This document shows, piece by piece, positions 14,656 to 23,826 of a stretch of 64,000 bases of DNA (positions are counted from its first letter, which is position 1; each line of letters begins with the position of its first letter). The notes under the pieces were generated by a model. It made no database searches and had not been told where the DNA came from. It worked only from the letters and a program-made list of their open reading frames with translations. The DNA is from Ferruginibacter sp. HRS2-29 (lineage in GTDB: Bacteria; Bacteroidota; Bacteroidia; Chitinophagales; Chitinophagaceae), in contig NZ_RJUB01000158.1 in NCBI RefSeq assembly GCF_024343615.1, forward strand, positions 1 to 64,000. The letters are read 5' to 3'. The translations under genes were made by a program, and so were the position numbers.

Positions 14656-16083
14656 TCAGCATTCACTGAGGCTCAACGGTACATTTACCGCCAATCCCCC
14701 ATCGGCCGTTTCCTTGTATTTACTGTTCATGTCGAGAGCGGTATCCCACATGGTGCGTATCACGCCGTCGAGGCTGACGCGGGCGAAATCGGGTGTGCTT
14801 TGCATGGCCAGCTGGCTTGCGGTGATGGCTTTTATGGCCCCCATGGTATTACGTTCTATGCAGGGTATCTGTACCAGTCCGCCTATCGGGTCGCAGGTCA
14901 TGCCCAGGTGGTGTTCCATGGCGATCTCGGCGGCCATCAGCGCCTGCCGTTGTGTACCGCCCAGGCTTTCGGTGAGTGCGGCAGCGGCCATAGCGCTGCT
15001 TACGCCAATCTCTGCCTGGCATCCACCCATCGCCGCGGAAATGGTGGCGCCTTTTTTGAAAATGCTCCCCACTTCGGAAGCGGTCAGCATGAAATCGATG
15101 ATCTTATTGTCATCATTGCCATTGCAGAACAATACGAAATATTGCAGCACAGCGGGTATCACCCCGGCAGCACCATTGGTGGGGGCAGTCACTACCCTTC
15201 CAAAGGAAGCATTTTCTTCATTTACCGCCAGCGCAAAACAGCTTACCCAATCGAGGATGTAGTTGAAATGCAAACCTCCTTCACGGATCGCTTTTATCCA
15301 GCTGTTGTAATCTGTGTATTGCTTGCCAATCAATAATTTTTTATTCAACGCCGGGGCCCTGCGTTTTACATTCAATCCGCCCGGCAGGTAACCTTCGGCA
15401 TGGCTGCCACGGTAAATGCATTCTTTCATCACGCGCCAGATGTTCAGCAAACCGGCCCTGGTTTCAGCTTCACTGCGCCAGGCCTGTTCATTTTCCATCA
15501 CTACTTCGTGAATACTGAGGCCGGTAGTGCGGCACCAGTGCAATAATTCATCCGATGTGTTGATAGGAAATGGTAAGGTCACGTTTACACAATTGGAAGT
15601 ATCTTCTCCTTCCTTTACCACAAATCCACCACCGATGGAATAATATGTTTCGGCGATGGATTCGCCACCTTTGAGTTGTACAAGAAATGTAAGTGCGTTG
15701 GGATGAAACGGCAGCGATTCCGTAATCAGGAATTCAATATCATCTGTAGGAGTAAAATCGATCTCATGTCTTCCGCCGAGCATCAACTTCCTCATTTCAC
15801 TGATGTCGCGGATCTTCGAGTCGATCGCGTTCACATCAAAAGTAACCGGGTCGTCGCCGCTGAGGCCGAGTTGTACCGCTACATCCGTACCATGCCCCAC
15901 GCCGGTTTTGGCAAGCGAGCCATATAACAATACTTCGATGCTCAGCACATCATCCAGCAGTTGCTTTTGCTCCAGTGATGCGGTGAATAATTGCGCAGCC
16001 CTCCATGGGCCGAGTGTATGGCTGCTGCTGGGTCCGACACCTATTTTGAACATGTCAAAAACTGAAATAGCTTCGTGTTTCAA
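14656..16083 (-). CDS. sdaA: L-serine ammonia-lyase, single-chain iron-sulfur type
   Basis: A 475-residue L-serine dehydratase deaminating L-serine to pyruvate and ammonia with a 4Fe-4S cluster. The beta domain starts ISVFDMFKIGVGPSSSHTLGP. The alpha domain has GGCQAEIGVSSAMAAA, LGMTCDPIGGLVQIPCIERN and GAIKAITAS; the three Cys (GGCQAE, TCDPIGG, IPCIERN) are candidate cluster ligands. Alpha and beta domains are in one chain as in E. coli SdaA. It is transcribed alone. Confidence 0.95.
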   Translation of the reverse strand: MKHEAISVFDMFKIGVGPSSSHTLGPWRAAQLFTASLEQKQLLDDVLSIEVLLYGSLAKTGVGHGTDVAVQLGLSGDDPVTFDVNAIDSKIRDISEMRKLMLGGRHEIDFTPTDDIEFLITESLPFHPNALTFLVQLKGGESIAETYYSIGGGFVVKEGEDTSNCVNVTLPFPINTSDELLHWCRTTGLSIHEVVMENEQAWRSEAETRAGLLNIWRVMKECIYRGSHAEGYLPGGLNVKRRAPALNKKLLIGKQYTDYNSWIKAIREGGLHFNYILDWVSCFALAVNEENASFGRVVTAPTNGAAGVIPAVLQYFVLFCNGNDDNKIIDFMLTASEVGSIFKKGATISAAMGGCQAEIGVSSAMAAAALTESLGGTQRQALMAAEIAMEHHLGMTCDPIGGLVQIPCIERNTMGAIKAITASQLAMQSTPDFARVSLDGVIRTMWDTALDMNSKYKETADGGLAVNVPLSLSEC

Positions 16084-16152
16084 GCGGATCGATTTTAAAA
16101 TAAAATGCCCTGGTAACGGTTTACCCGGGCAAGTTAAAGATATAAAACCAGA

Positions 16153-16653
16153 TTACTGAACAGCAATCAGGTTAACTGTGAATCTTAAGTAAGAATTAGC
16201 AGGGATCACCAATACACCCCCCTGGTAAATAGGATTGCTGCCATACCCCAAAGATGGTGGGATATACAAAGTGAGCGTTCCGCCCGGTTTTGCCAATGGA
16301 AGCCCTTTTTTCCAGCCTTCGATGGTGCGGCCTAAAGTGAAGGTAGCCTGAGCGGAACCGTTGGTACCATCAAATTGGGCGCCTGAGAAAAGATACCCCT
16401 GGTATTGAACGGTCAGATCGGAACATAATTCAGGGGTAGCGCCGCTGCCTGCCGTACCAATGGTGTAAAAGATACCGCTCGGATGCTGAACAGCAGTAGT
16501 GATATTTTGCGCAATGAGATATTTCTTGATAGAATCGGTTTCTGCCACCGGAGCCACAACGCTCGTTTCACTATACGGGCATTTGGCGTCCTTTTTACAG
16601 GCAATAAAGAAGATAGAAACCAGGGATACTACAACGAGGAAGTTTTTTTTCAT
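16153..16653 (-). CDS. FKBP-type peptidyl-prolyl isomerase lipoprotein
   Basis: 166 residues. The N-terminus MKKNFLVVVSLVSIFFIAC is a lipoprotein signal with Cys19. The C-terminal FKBP domain (about 75-166) includes VQYQGYLFSGAQFDGT, FTLGRTIEGWKKGLPL and YIPPSLGYGS, which line the prolyl isomerase pocket. It probably assists folding of exported proteins in the periplasm. No close operon partner is seen. Confidence 0.92.
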   Translation of the reverse strand: MKKNFLVVVSLVSIFFIACKKDAKCPYSETSVVAPVAETDSIKKYLIAQNITTAVQHPSGIFYTIGTAGSGATPELCSDLTVQYQGYLFSGAQFDGTNGSAQATFTLGRTIEGWKKGLPLAKPGGTLTLYIPPSLGYGSNPIYQGGVLVIPANSYLRFTVNLIAVQ

Positions 16654-16686
16654 AATGAGAGGTAAGTTTATTTTTTAAGAGTCATT

Positions 16687-17028
16687 TTATAGTTGATTCG
16701 CTGCATTCAGCCTTTTTTGCTTGCTCTTTAATTCCTGGTAAGCCTGCTCGTTCATTTCCCATTTGAAATGCATCCTGAAATAGGAAAAGAATAATACTGC
16801 AATGAATACAGCCAGGATGATCACATTGAAACTGCCCGCCGTGGAAGCCGATATCTTGAAATACCATTCCGGAAAAAAAAGATACACCACCAGCAACGAC
16901 AACACGATCGGGGCACCAAAAACCAGCGCCATCGGCAGTCCGCGGGTCAGCTTGCTGATAAAACTTCCCTGCAGGTCCCGGTTCAACTCCCAGTAACGGA
17001 GAAATGCTGATTCCTTTTCAGATAACAT
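16687..17028 (-). CDS. two-helix membrane protein, unknown function
   Basis: 113 residues, not recognised. Two hydrophobic segments (about 31-51 and 62-83) separate a charged N-terminus from a basic C-terminal tail (YQELKSKQKRLNAANQL). The -7 box on the minus strand (TAATTTTG, 17040 to 17033) ends only 4 nt before the ATG, so the mRNA may be leaderless. Confidence 0.7.
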   Translation of the reverse strand: MLSEKESAFLRYWELNRDLQGSFISKLTRGLPMALVFGAPIVLSLLVVYLFFPEWYFKISASTAGSFNVIILAVFIAVLFFSYFRMHFKWEMNEQAYQELKSKQKRLNAANQL

Positions 17029-17032
17029 GGGG

Positions 17033-17040
17033 CAAAATTA
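17033..17040 (-). promoter_or_regulatory. -7 box adjacent to start codon
   Basis: TAATTTTG read on the minus strand, separated from the ATG at 17028 by CCCC. It overlaps the first heptamers of the TTAARAA repeat, so the repeat contributes to the promoter. Confidence 0.5.
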
Positions 17041-17150
17041 AGAATTAAAAATTAAGAATTAAGAATGTAATAAGGCATCTCCCTGCCGGGGATAAAACCT
17101 TCGACAGAGGTACTCATTCCTAATTCTTAATTTTTAATTCTTAATTTTTT
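17037..17150. repeat. TTAARAA heptamer inverted repeat between divergent genes
   Basis: Left arm ATTAAGA, ATTAAAA, ATTAAGA, ATTAAGA (17037-17065) and right arm TAATTCTTAATTTTTAATTC and following bases (17120-17147). Unlike most of this class it lies between two divergent starts rather than at a gene end. Confidence 0.8.
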
Positions 17151-17181
17151 AGTTAGGTTTGTTATTCACAACTAATATGCT

Positions 17182-18102
17182 ATGAAGTTAGAGCAGCTGA
17201 TCGTACAGTATTTATATACCAGCAAAAAAGTGACCATCCAGGATATCGGCAGTTTTACAATTGCTCCGGATGTGGTACTGCCGACAGAAAACGACAAGGA
17301 CGCCACTTTACCGCCCGGTGCCATCAGCTTCGAATTTGATCTGCGGGCCGCCCATGATGAGGATCTTATCAGCTTTATCACCCAACAGACGCGTAAGATC
17401 AGGCCGCTCGCCGCTTCAGATCTTGAATCATACAGCATCCTCAGCAAACAGTTTCTCAACCTCGGCAAACCGCTCACTATTGAAGGATTGGGCACATTGC
17501 AAAAAAATCAATCGGGTGTATACGAGTTCACACAGGGACAGTTTGTAAATGCCCGCCTCGAATCCGCTCCCGCAAGAGTGATTGAAAAAGACAGCGAGGA
17601 GATCAGTTTCCGTTCGCCTGAAAGAAAATCGGGCAGCAGCGTCAAAAAAGGAGGAATGATCGCTTTATTACTGCTACTGGTACTGGTGGCTGCCGCAGCC
17701 ATCTTTTACATCCTCTATAAGAAAAAGGAAAAACCTGCGGAAGCTGCATTGCCAGTCACAACTGATACTGTTGCTGTCGCAAAACCAGCACCGGTAAATA
17801 TGGATACGTCAACGCTGAAAACGACCGCCGATACTACCGCTAAAGTAACCCCGGCAACTCCCGTGGTTCCCAACGAAGCATATGATTTCAAAGTAGTTAT
17901 CAAGGAATATAGCAGTAAAGAAGCAGCAGACAAAGCTTTTGCAAGGCTGACAAGATATGGCCATAAGCTCATCTTATCGCCGATAGATTCTGTGCGGTAC
18001 AAAATATCCATGCCATTCAAAACCGGCCTGGCAGATACTACCAGGGCGAAAGATTCGCTGAGGATCTTCTTCCAGTCTAAAACTTACATTGAGTTGAAAT
18101 AA
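17182..18102 (+). CDS. HU-like (CCDC81-type) and SPOR-like membrane protein
   Basis: 306 residues. The first ~130 resemble the tandem HU/IHF-like domains of the prokaryotic CCDC81-type family (KKVTIQDIGSFTIA and KPLTIEGLGTLQKNQSGVYEF). A single membrane helix (about 155-178) is followed by a Pro/Thr/Ala-rich linker and a SPOR-like C-terminal domain (about 235-306). SPOR domains bind denuded peptidoglycan at division sites; the HU-like part suggests assembly on DNA or self-association. A role in envelope or division is inference. The next gene starts 11 bp downstream. Confidence 0.8.
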   Translation: MKLEQLIVQYLYTSKKVTIQDIGSFTIAPDVVLPTENDKDATLPPGAISFEFDLRAAHDEDLISFITQQTRKIRPLAASDLESYSILSKQFLNLGKPLTIEGLGTLQKNQSGVYEFTQGQFVNARLESAPARVIEKDSEEISFRSPERKSGSSVKKGGMIALLLLLVLVAAAAIFYILYKKKEKPAEAALPVTTDTVAVAKPAPVNMDTSTLKTTADTTAKVTPATPVVPNEAYDFKVVIKEYSSKEAADKAFARLTRYGHKLILSPIDSVRYKISMPFKTGLADTTRAKDSLRIFFQSKTYIELK

Positions 18103-18113
18103 CCCGACAGGCT

Positions 18114-18788
18114 ATGCGGTCATCTGTAAGAATCATTGGTTTCATCATTTTCGGGCTACTCGTGGTGGCCGATCTTTCCGGCATCCTATTGCAGTACGAG
18201 CCGCTGCACCGCTACGCAAAGCCGCTGCTGATGCCGGTTTTGTTCTTTACTGCCTTATTTTCCACCGGACCGGGAAAAGGTAAATGGCTTATTCTTACCG
18301 GACTGCTTTTTTCATTTGCCGGCGATGTATTCCTGATGTACGACCAGGAGTACCCTATCTTTTTCATCCTCGGGTTGCTATCGTTCCTTATCACACATGT
18401 GTTATATATCATTTATTTCCTGCGGATCCCATCGGCAGGAAAACCATCCCTGCTGAAAAAATATCCCGGGTTGTTCCTGCTCATATTGATCTATGTAGGC
18501 AGCCTGCTTACGTTGCTTTTCCCTTTTCTCGAAGCCCTGAAGATACCGGTATTGGTGTATGCCCTTATTTTGGGTTCAATGCTGTTGGCAGCTTTACACG
18601 CTTTTTCGAGGCTGGAACGAAAAACCGCCCTCTTTTTTGCCATTGGCGCAACCTTCTTTGTATTATCGGATAGCCTGCTGGCCATCGATAAATTCTACGC
18701 CTCCTTTGCGCAAGCCGGCTTCCTGATCATGCTTACCTATTGTGTTGCGCAATTCTTTATCGTAAAAGGATTTTTGAAGAAGTTGTGA
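18114..18788 (+). CDS. lysoplasmalogenase (YhhN/TMEM86 family)
   Basis: A 224-residue membrane protein with seven or eight hydrophobic segments. YhhN hallmarks are KPLLMPVLFFTALF, GLLFSFAGDVFLM and the C-terminal GATFFVLSDSLLAIDKF, containing the conserved Asp residues of this integral hydrolase family. Members cleave lysoplasmalogens. It starts 11 bp after the HU/SPOR-like gene and is probably co-transcribed. Confidence 0.88.
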   Translation: MRSSVRIIGFIIFGLLVVADLSGILLQYEPLHRYAKPLLMPVLFFTALFSTGPGKGKWLILTGLLFSFAGDVFLMYDQEYPIFFILGLLSFLITHVLYIIYFLRIPSAGKPSLLKKYPGLFLLILIYVGSLLTLLFPFLEALKIPVLVYALILGSMLLAALHAFSRLERKTALFFAIGATFFVLSDSLLAIDKFYASFAQAGFLIMLTYCVAQFFIVKGFLKKL

Positions 18789-18799
18789 GTTATGAGATG

Positions 18800-18925
18800 T
18801 TAGTTGTCAGCACAATCGTTTCCATTGAACTGACGGTAACAGTTCTATCATTCTAATATTGACCACCTTCCATTCAAAAACAAACTTCCAAACCAATATC
18901 CCTGACAACTGACATCTGGCATCCG
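18800..18925. repeat. imperfect inverted repeat (ATGTYAGTTGTCAG word)
   Basis: ATGTTAGTTGTCAG (about 18797-18810) and its near complement CTGACAACTGACAT (18902-18915) flank a loop of about 90 bp, between the lysoplasmalogenase stop and the efflux operon operator. Confidence 0.6.
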
Positions 18926-18934
18926 GCAACTTTA

Positions 18935-18976
18935 TTAAACAATTGTTTGAAAATATCAAACAATTGTTTAATTTTG
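18935..18976 (+). promoter_or_regulatory. double operator and promoter of the tetR efflux operon
   Basis: Two perfect palindromes AAACAATTGTTT (18937-18948 and 18958-18969) have centres 21 bp apart, two helical turns. The promoter is interlocked: -33 TTTG (18946-18949) overlaps the first palindrome, then a 19-bp spacer, then TAATTTTG (18969-18976) at the edge of the second. The arrangement strongly suggests autorepression by the adjacent TetR protein; the assignment is inference. Confidence 0.8.
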
Positions 18977-18993
18977 CGTTTTATTTGAAAGAT

Positions 18994-19620
18994 ATGATCA
19001 TTACAGAAAAACATCAGCACATTCTTGACAAAGCGGAGGAGCTTTTTGCCGGCAATGGTTTCGAAGGCACTACGGTAAGGGATATCGCCACTGCGGCCGA
19101 AGTCAATCTTGCCATGATTTCTTACTACTTCGGTTCCAAGGAAAAATTGATGGAAGCGTTGTTCAAACACCGTATGGATGGCACCAGGATGACCATTGAA
19201 GCGGTGGTTGTTAACCAGACGATCACTCCATTTCAGAAACTGGAAATATTGATCGACCAGTACATCAACCGGGTATTCGACAAGCAGGCTTTTTACAAAG
19301 TGATGCATACAGAGCAGATGCTCAACAAGAATTCGGTGATCATCAAAGTGATGAAACAGTATAAGATCGGATTCATTAACATGATCGACTCGGTAATAAA
19401 GGAAGGCAACAAAACGGCAATTTTCAAAAAAGAAGCCGACACCATGTTGTTGCTCCAAACCATGACTGGTACTGTAATTCAGACGGTGCTCAATAAAGAT
19501 TATTACAAAGAATTTCATCAGCTGGGTAAAATGAAGGAAAAGGAATTCGATGTATTGTTAAAAGAAAAGCTGAGCACATACATCAAAAATCTATTTAAAG
19601 CAACACTAGGATATGAATAA
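18994..19620 (+). CDS. TetR family regulator of efflux operon
   Basis: 208 residues from ATG 18994; a longer frame from 18943 would start inside the operator and is rejected. The N-terminal HTH reads FAGNGFEGTTVRDIATAAEVNLAMISYYF-GSKEKLMEALF (about residues 19-56), the standard TetR DNA-binding domain. The C-terminal ligand-binding part resembles the AcrR-like C-terminal families. It overlaps the TolC gene by 8 bp, so it belongs to the same transcript and probably controls it through the palindromes upstream. Confidence 0.93.
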   Translation: MIITEKHQHILDKAEELFAGNGFEGTTVRDIATAAEVNLAMISYYFGSKEKLMEALFKHRMDGTRMTIEAVVVNQTITPFQKLEILIDQYINRVFDKQAFYKVMHTEQMLNKNSVIIKVMKQYKIGFINMIDSVIKEGNKTAIFKKEADTMLLLQTMTGTVIQTVLNKDYYKEFHQLGKMKEKEFDVLLKEKLSTYIKNLFKATLGYE

Positions 19621-20929
19621 CAAAACCTATAGAACGGCAATGATAGCTGTTTTACTGCTGGCGGCATTTTGCAATGTTGCATTTGCGCAGCAGACCAAAA
19701 AACTGACGCTGCAGGAAGCTGTGAGCCTGAGCATTCAGAACAGTAAGAACCTGAAAATCTCCCATGCGAAGATCGATGAAGCCAAAGCGATGGTGCAGCA
19801 GGCAAATGATGCCAAACTTCCCGATTTCAATGTTAGCGGAAGTTACCTCAGGCTTAGCAGCGCCCATGTAGACCTCAAAACTGGCGGAAGCGGCAGTGGC
19901 TCTTCACCAAGCCCCAACCAGGCAATGTACGGCATGGCTACCCTTTCGCTCCCGATATATGCAGGAGGCAGAATAAAATACGGCATCGAGTCTGCGAAAT
20001 ATCTGCAGCGGGCCGCCGAACTGGACGCATCTGATGATAAAGAAGCCGTTGTATTCAACACCACCAAAGCTTATGTAAATCTTTACAAAGCAGCACAGGC
20101 CGTTGCTGTGGTAAAAGAAAACCTGAATACATCTAAGTCGCGTGATTCCAATTTCATCAACCTTGAAAAGAACGGCATCATGGCGAGGAACGACCTGTTG
20201 AAATCGCAGTTGCAGACTTCCAACATAGAACTGACCTTGCTTGACGCGGAAAACAATTATAAGCTGGCTACGGTGAATATGAACCTTATCCTCGGACTGC
20301 CTGAAAATGATGGCATCGAGATCGATTCTTCTTTCATCAATAGTGTAACGGATGAAAAAACATTTTTGGAATACCAGTCACTGGCGTTGCAAAACAGGAA
20401 AGATATCCAGGCGTTGGGCTTCAGAAAAAAAGCTGCCATCACCGGGTTGAAATCTGCGAAAGCGGAAACCTATCCCACCATCGGCCTGACCGGCGGTTAT
20501 ATTGCGGCAGATATCCCTCATTTGCTTACCGTCTACAATGCCGTAAACATAGGTGTTGGTGTAAAATATAATATCGCCAGCCTCTGGAAAAAGAATACGA
20601 AGCTGATGCAGGCCAAGGCGACAGAAGCGCAGGTGAATGCTACTGAAGAATTGCTGAATGATGAAGTGAGGTTTGGGGTTAACCAGGATTATCAGAATTA
20701 CCTGTTGTCGAAAAAGAAGATCGATGTTTATCAGAAAGCGATCGAACAGGCTACAGAAAATTTCAGGATCACTAACAACAAATACAACAACAGCCTGGCT
20801 ACGATCACCGATCTGCTGGAAGCGAACACGGCATTGCTGCAGGCTAAATTGAACATCGAATCCGCGAAAGCCGATGTGGTGCTGGCTTACCAGAAATTAT
20901 TACAAACAACAGGAACAACTAACTATTAA
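19613..20929 (+). CDS. TolC family outer-membrane efflux protein
   Basis: 438 residues. A signal peptide (MNNKTYRTAMIAVLLLAAFCNVAFAQ) is followed by the duplicated TolC helical hairpins (LTLQEAVSLSIQNSKNLKISHAKIDEAKA near the N-terminus, and the C-terminal SLATITDLLEANTALLQAKLN segment). It forms the outer-membrane channel of the tripartite pump encoded by this operon. Its start overlaps the end of tetR. Confidence 0.93.
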   Translation: MNNKTYRTAMIAVLLLAAFCNVAFAQQTKKLTLQEAVSLSIQNSKNLKISHAKIDEAKAMVQQANDAKLPDFNVSGSYLRLSSAHVDLKTGGSGSGSSPSPNQAMYGMATLSLPIYAGGRIKYGIESAKYLQRAAELDASDDKEAVVFNTTKAYVNLYKAAQAVAVVKENLNTSKSRDSNFINLEKNGIMARNDLLKSQLQTSNIELTLLDAENNYKLATVNMNLILGLPENDGIEIDSSFINSVTDEKTFLEYQSLALQNRKDIQALGFRKKAAITGLKSAKAETYPTIGLTGGYIAADIPHLLTVYNAVNIGVGVKYNIASLWKKNTKLMQAKATEAQVNATEELLNDEVRFGVNQDYQNYLLSKKKIDVYQKAIEQATENFRITNNKYNNSLATITDLLEANTALLQAKLNIESAKADVVLAYQKLLQTTGTTNY

Positions 20930-20955
20930 TAAGCTTAAATACACAATACAATAAT

Positions 20956-22059
20956 ATGTCAACAAATAATCCCGCAGCCCCTGCGCCGCAAAAGAAAAGT
21001 AAAACCTTTATTATCATCCTGGCTGTGCTGGTGATCGGTGGAGTCTGGTTTGGCCTTACGAAATATTTCCACGGCAAAAAACATGAAGAAACAGATGATG
21101 CACAGGTAGAAGCCAACATCAGCCCGGTGATATCCAAAATACCAGGATACGTTTCCAGGATATTTGTAAAGGATAACCAGTATGTAAAAAAAGGTGATAC
21201 GCTTCTTGTGATCGACGACAGGGATCTTAAGATCGTACTGGAACAGGCACAGGCGGCGCTTGGTACGGCCAACAGCAACCTGAATGCTGCAGAAGCCAAC
21301 AGCAATGCCTCCCGACAGAATATCAATACCACCAACGCGGCTGTCGCAACTGCTAATGCGCAGATCGAAGCAGCGAAAGTGAATGTATGGCGCACCAACG
21401 AAGACCTGAAAAGGTATGAGAACCTGGTGAAAGACCATTCTATTACGCAACAGCAATACGAACAGGCACTTGCCGCAAAACAACTAGCAGAGCGCCAGTT
21501 GCAGGTTTTGGTAGACCAGAAAAATCAGGCTTCCACGCAAACAGGTGTGGTGACTTCGCAAAGCACGGCCACTTCACAGCAGATCGGTGTAGCAAGTTCT
21601 GTGATCAAACAGCGCCAGGTGGATGTCGAAAATGCAAAATTGAATTTGTCTTATACCGTCATTGTTGCACACGAAAGCGGTTTGGTAAGCAAGGTTCCCG
21701 TGCAGGAAGGACAATATCTGCAGGCCGGCCAGTCTTTATTCAGCATCGTATTGAACAACGACAAATGGGTAGTTGCCAACTTCAAGGAAACACAATACAA
21801 CAAGATGGCTGAAGGCCAGAAAGTGACCATACACGCCGACGCATTTCCTGATCATGATTTTGAAGGAGTGGTTGGTTCATTCGCGGCAGCAACCGGTTCA
21901 AGGTTCGCTTTATTGCCTCCTGATAACGCCAGCGGCAACTTCGTAAAAGTAGTACAACGCCTTCCGGTAAGGATCGAATTCACCAATAAAAACGATTCGC
22001 TGGTACAGCGTTTACGCCCGGGACTGAATGTGTTTGTGGACGTGCATGTAGCTCAATAG
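20956..22059 (+). CDS. HlyD/EmrA family membrane fusion protein
   Basis: 367 residues: a short cytoplasmic tail, one membrane helix (about 16-35), then the EmrA pattern EETDDAQVEANISPVISKIPGYV, a biotinyl-lipoyl domain (KDNQYVKKGDTLLVIDDRDL), an Ala/Gln-rich alpha-hairpin (about 95-215) and a beta-barrel (VVANFKETQYNKMAEGQKV). It is the periplasmic adaptor connecting the MFS pump to the TolC-like channel, 26 bp after the TolC gene. Confidence 0.93.
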   Translation: MSTNNPAAPAPQKKSKTFIIILAVLVIGGVWFGLTKYFHGKKHEETDDAQVEANISPVISKIPGYVSRIFVKDNQYVKKGDTLLVIDDRDLKIVLEQAQAALGTANSNLNAAEANSNASRQNINTTNAAVATANAQIEAAKVNVWRTNEDLKRYENLVKDHSITQQQYEQALAAKQLAERQLQVLVDQKNQASTQTGVVTSQSTATSQQIGVASSVIKQRQVDVENAKLNLSYTVIVAHESGLVSKVPVQEGQYLQAGQSLFSIVLNNDKWVVANFKETQYNKMAEGQKVTIHADAFPDHDFEGVVGSFAAATGSRFALLPPDNASGNFVKVVQRLPVRIEFTNKNDSLVQRLRPGLNVFVDVHVAQ

Positions 22060-22131
22060 GTTTAGAAGGTTAGAGAGTTCATTGAGTAAGAATTTTCCTA
22101 ATCTCTGAATCAACATTAAAATTTAAAGAAC

Positions 22132-23721
22132 TTGAATAATTTATCACAGGATTCCCTGGTAGAGTATGGCAGCAGGCGGGTTATCATCACGATAACGGCC
22201 ATCCTGTGCGCTCTACTGGAGATCGTAGATACTACCATCGTCAATGTGGCATTGAGCGACATGCGTGGCAGCCTTGGTGCTACCCTTCCCGAAGTGGGCT
22301 GGGTGATCACTGCCTATGCCATCGGTAATGTCATCATCGTGCCGATGACGAGCTGGTTATCCCAGCAATTCGGCCGCAGGAATTATTACGCGGCTTCGGT
22401 CATATTGTTTACCATTTGTTCGTTTTTGTGTGGTAATGCCAATGGCATCTGGGAACTGGTGGCATTCCGCTTCCTGCAAGGTGTGGGTGGTGGTGCATTG
22501 CTGGTGACTTCGCAGACGATCATCACCGAATCATACCCTGTTGAAAAACGCAGCATGGCGCAAGCCATCTACGGACTTGGGGTGATCATCGGCCCCACAC
22601 TCGGCCCGCCATTGGGTGGCTATATCGTCACAAACTCAACATGGCCGTACATATTCTACATCAATATTCCGATCGGTGTTGTGGCGGCACTGCTGACATT
22701 ACAATTTGTCCGCAGCCCGAAATATGCTGAGAAAAAAGCCATGAATGAAATAGATTGGCTGGGTATAGGTTTACTGGCATTGACCGTCGGTTCCCTGCAG
22801 TATGTATTGGAACGCGGACAAGAAGACGATTGGTTCAACAGCAGCACCATCTTGATACTGTTCGTACTGGCGATACTCGGCGGGTTCTTTTTTATCTGGC
22901 GTGAGCTGACCTACAAAAACCCTATTGTAGACCTTCGGGTATTGAAGAATGGTAACCTGCGCATCGGGACGCTGCTCTCCTTCATACTCGGTTTCGGGCT
23001 TTACGGCTCTACATTTATTATCCCGCTTTATACCCAAACCATCCTGGGCTGGACAGCTCTCGAATCGGGCGCTTTGATGATCCCGGCGGCATTGACAACC
23101 GCTTTCATGATGCCGGTCATCGGTAAACTTTTGCAACGCGGCATCCCGCAACAATATCTCGTAGCGGGGGGGATGGCCGTCTTCTTCATCTACAGTTTCT
23201 GGGGTTATAAAATATTAACTCCCGATACCGGCGCCGATGCATTTTTCTGGATGCTGATAGCCCGTGGTGTGGGGCTTGGGCTGTTGTTCATCCCTATCAC
23301 AGCATTGTCACTGTCTACATTGAAAGGCCAGGAGATCGGACAGGGTGCGGCTTTCACCGGTATGATGCGGCAATTGGGTGGTTCGTTTGGCGTAGCCATG
23401 ATCACCACATTTCTTACCCGGCAAAACATGGTGCACCGCAACGACCTCGTAAGCCATCTGGATATCAATAATCCTTTGGTGATGCAGCGCCTGAATATGC
23501 TCAAACAAGGGTTCATGGCTAAAGGTAAAGTAGCCGATGAAGCACTTAAAATGGCCTATGCCGCTATGGATGGCTCGGTAACCAAACAGGCAGCTGTACT
23601 TTCATACATGGACGTATTCCTATATCTCGGCATCATGTTCCTTATCTGTATACCATTCATGCTGATGGTAAAAGGCAATAAGGGCAAAGCCAAAAAGATC
23701 GATATGGGCGACATGCATTAA
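22132..23721 (+). CDS. DHA2 family MFS drug transporter (EmrB/QacA type)
   Basis: A 529-residue proton-driven exporter with 14 predicted membrane segments. EmrB marks are LEIVDTTIVNVALSDM (motif D in helix 1), the motif A-like LSQQFGRRNYY and the motif C region VIIGPTLGPPLGGYI. The TTG at 22132 is the only suitable start and follows an A-rich leader. It is the inner-membrane part of the tripartite pump. A weak GC-rich dyad near 23741-23775 may end the operon. Confidence 0.92.
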   Translation: MNNLSQDSLVEYGSRRVIITITAILCALLEIVDTTIVNVALSDMRGSLGATLPEVGWVITAYAIGNVIIVPMTSWLSQQFGRRNYYAASVILFTICSFLCGNANGIWELVAFRFLQGVGGGALLVTSQTIITESYPVEKRSMAQAIYGLGVIIGPTLGPPLGGYIVTNSTWPYIFYINIPIGVVAALLTLQFVRSPKYAEKKAMNEIDWLGIGLLALTVGSLQYVLERGQEDDWFNSSTILILFVLAILGGFFFIWRELTYKNPIVDLRVLKNGNLRIGTLLSFILGFGLYGSTFIIPLYTQTILGWTALESGALMIPAALTTAFMMPVIGKLLQRGIPQQYLVAGGMAVFFIYSFWGYKILTPDTGADAFFWMLIARGVGLGLLFIPITALSLSTLKGQEIGQGAAFTGMMRQLGGSFGVAMITTFLTRQNMVHRNDLVSHLDINNPLVMQRLNMLKQGFMAKGKVADEALKMAYAAMDGSVTKQAAVLSYMDVFLYLGIMFLICIPFMLMVKGNKGKAKKIDMGDMH

Positions 23722-23826
23722 TACGGACGTGATCATTTATATAAAAGGCCCGTCAGCTGCAACGCGACCGGCTTTTGCGTTCCGGCAGTTTGGCGATAAC
23801 ACATATCTTTGTATAAACCTTTTAAT

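Noticed and set aside
14714..15336. Plus-strand frames of about 180 residues over sdaA
   Set aside because: Shadow frames of the sdaA gene; no domain and no plausible start context.
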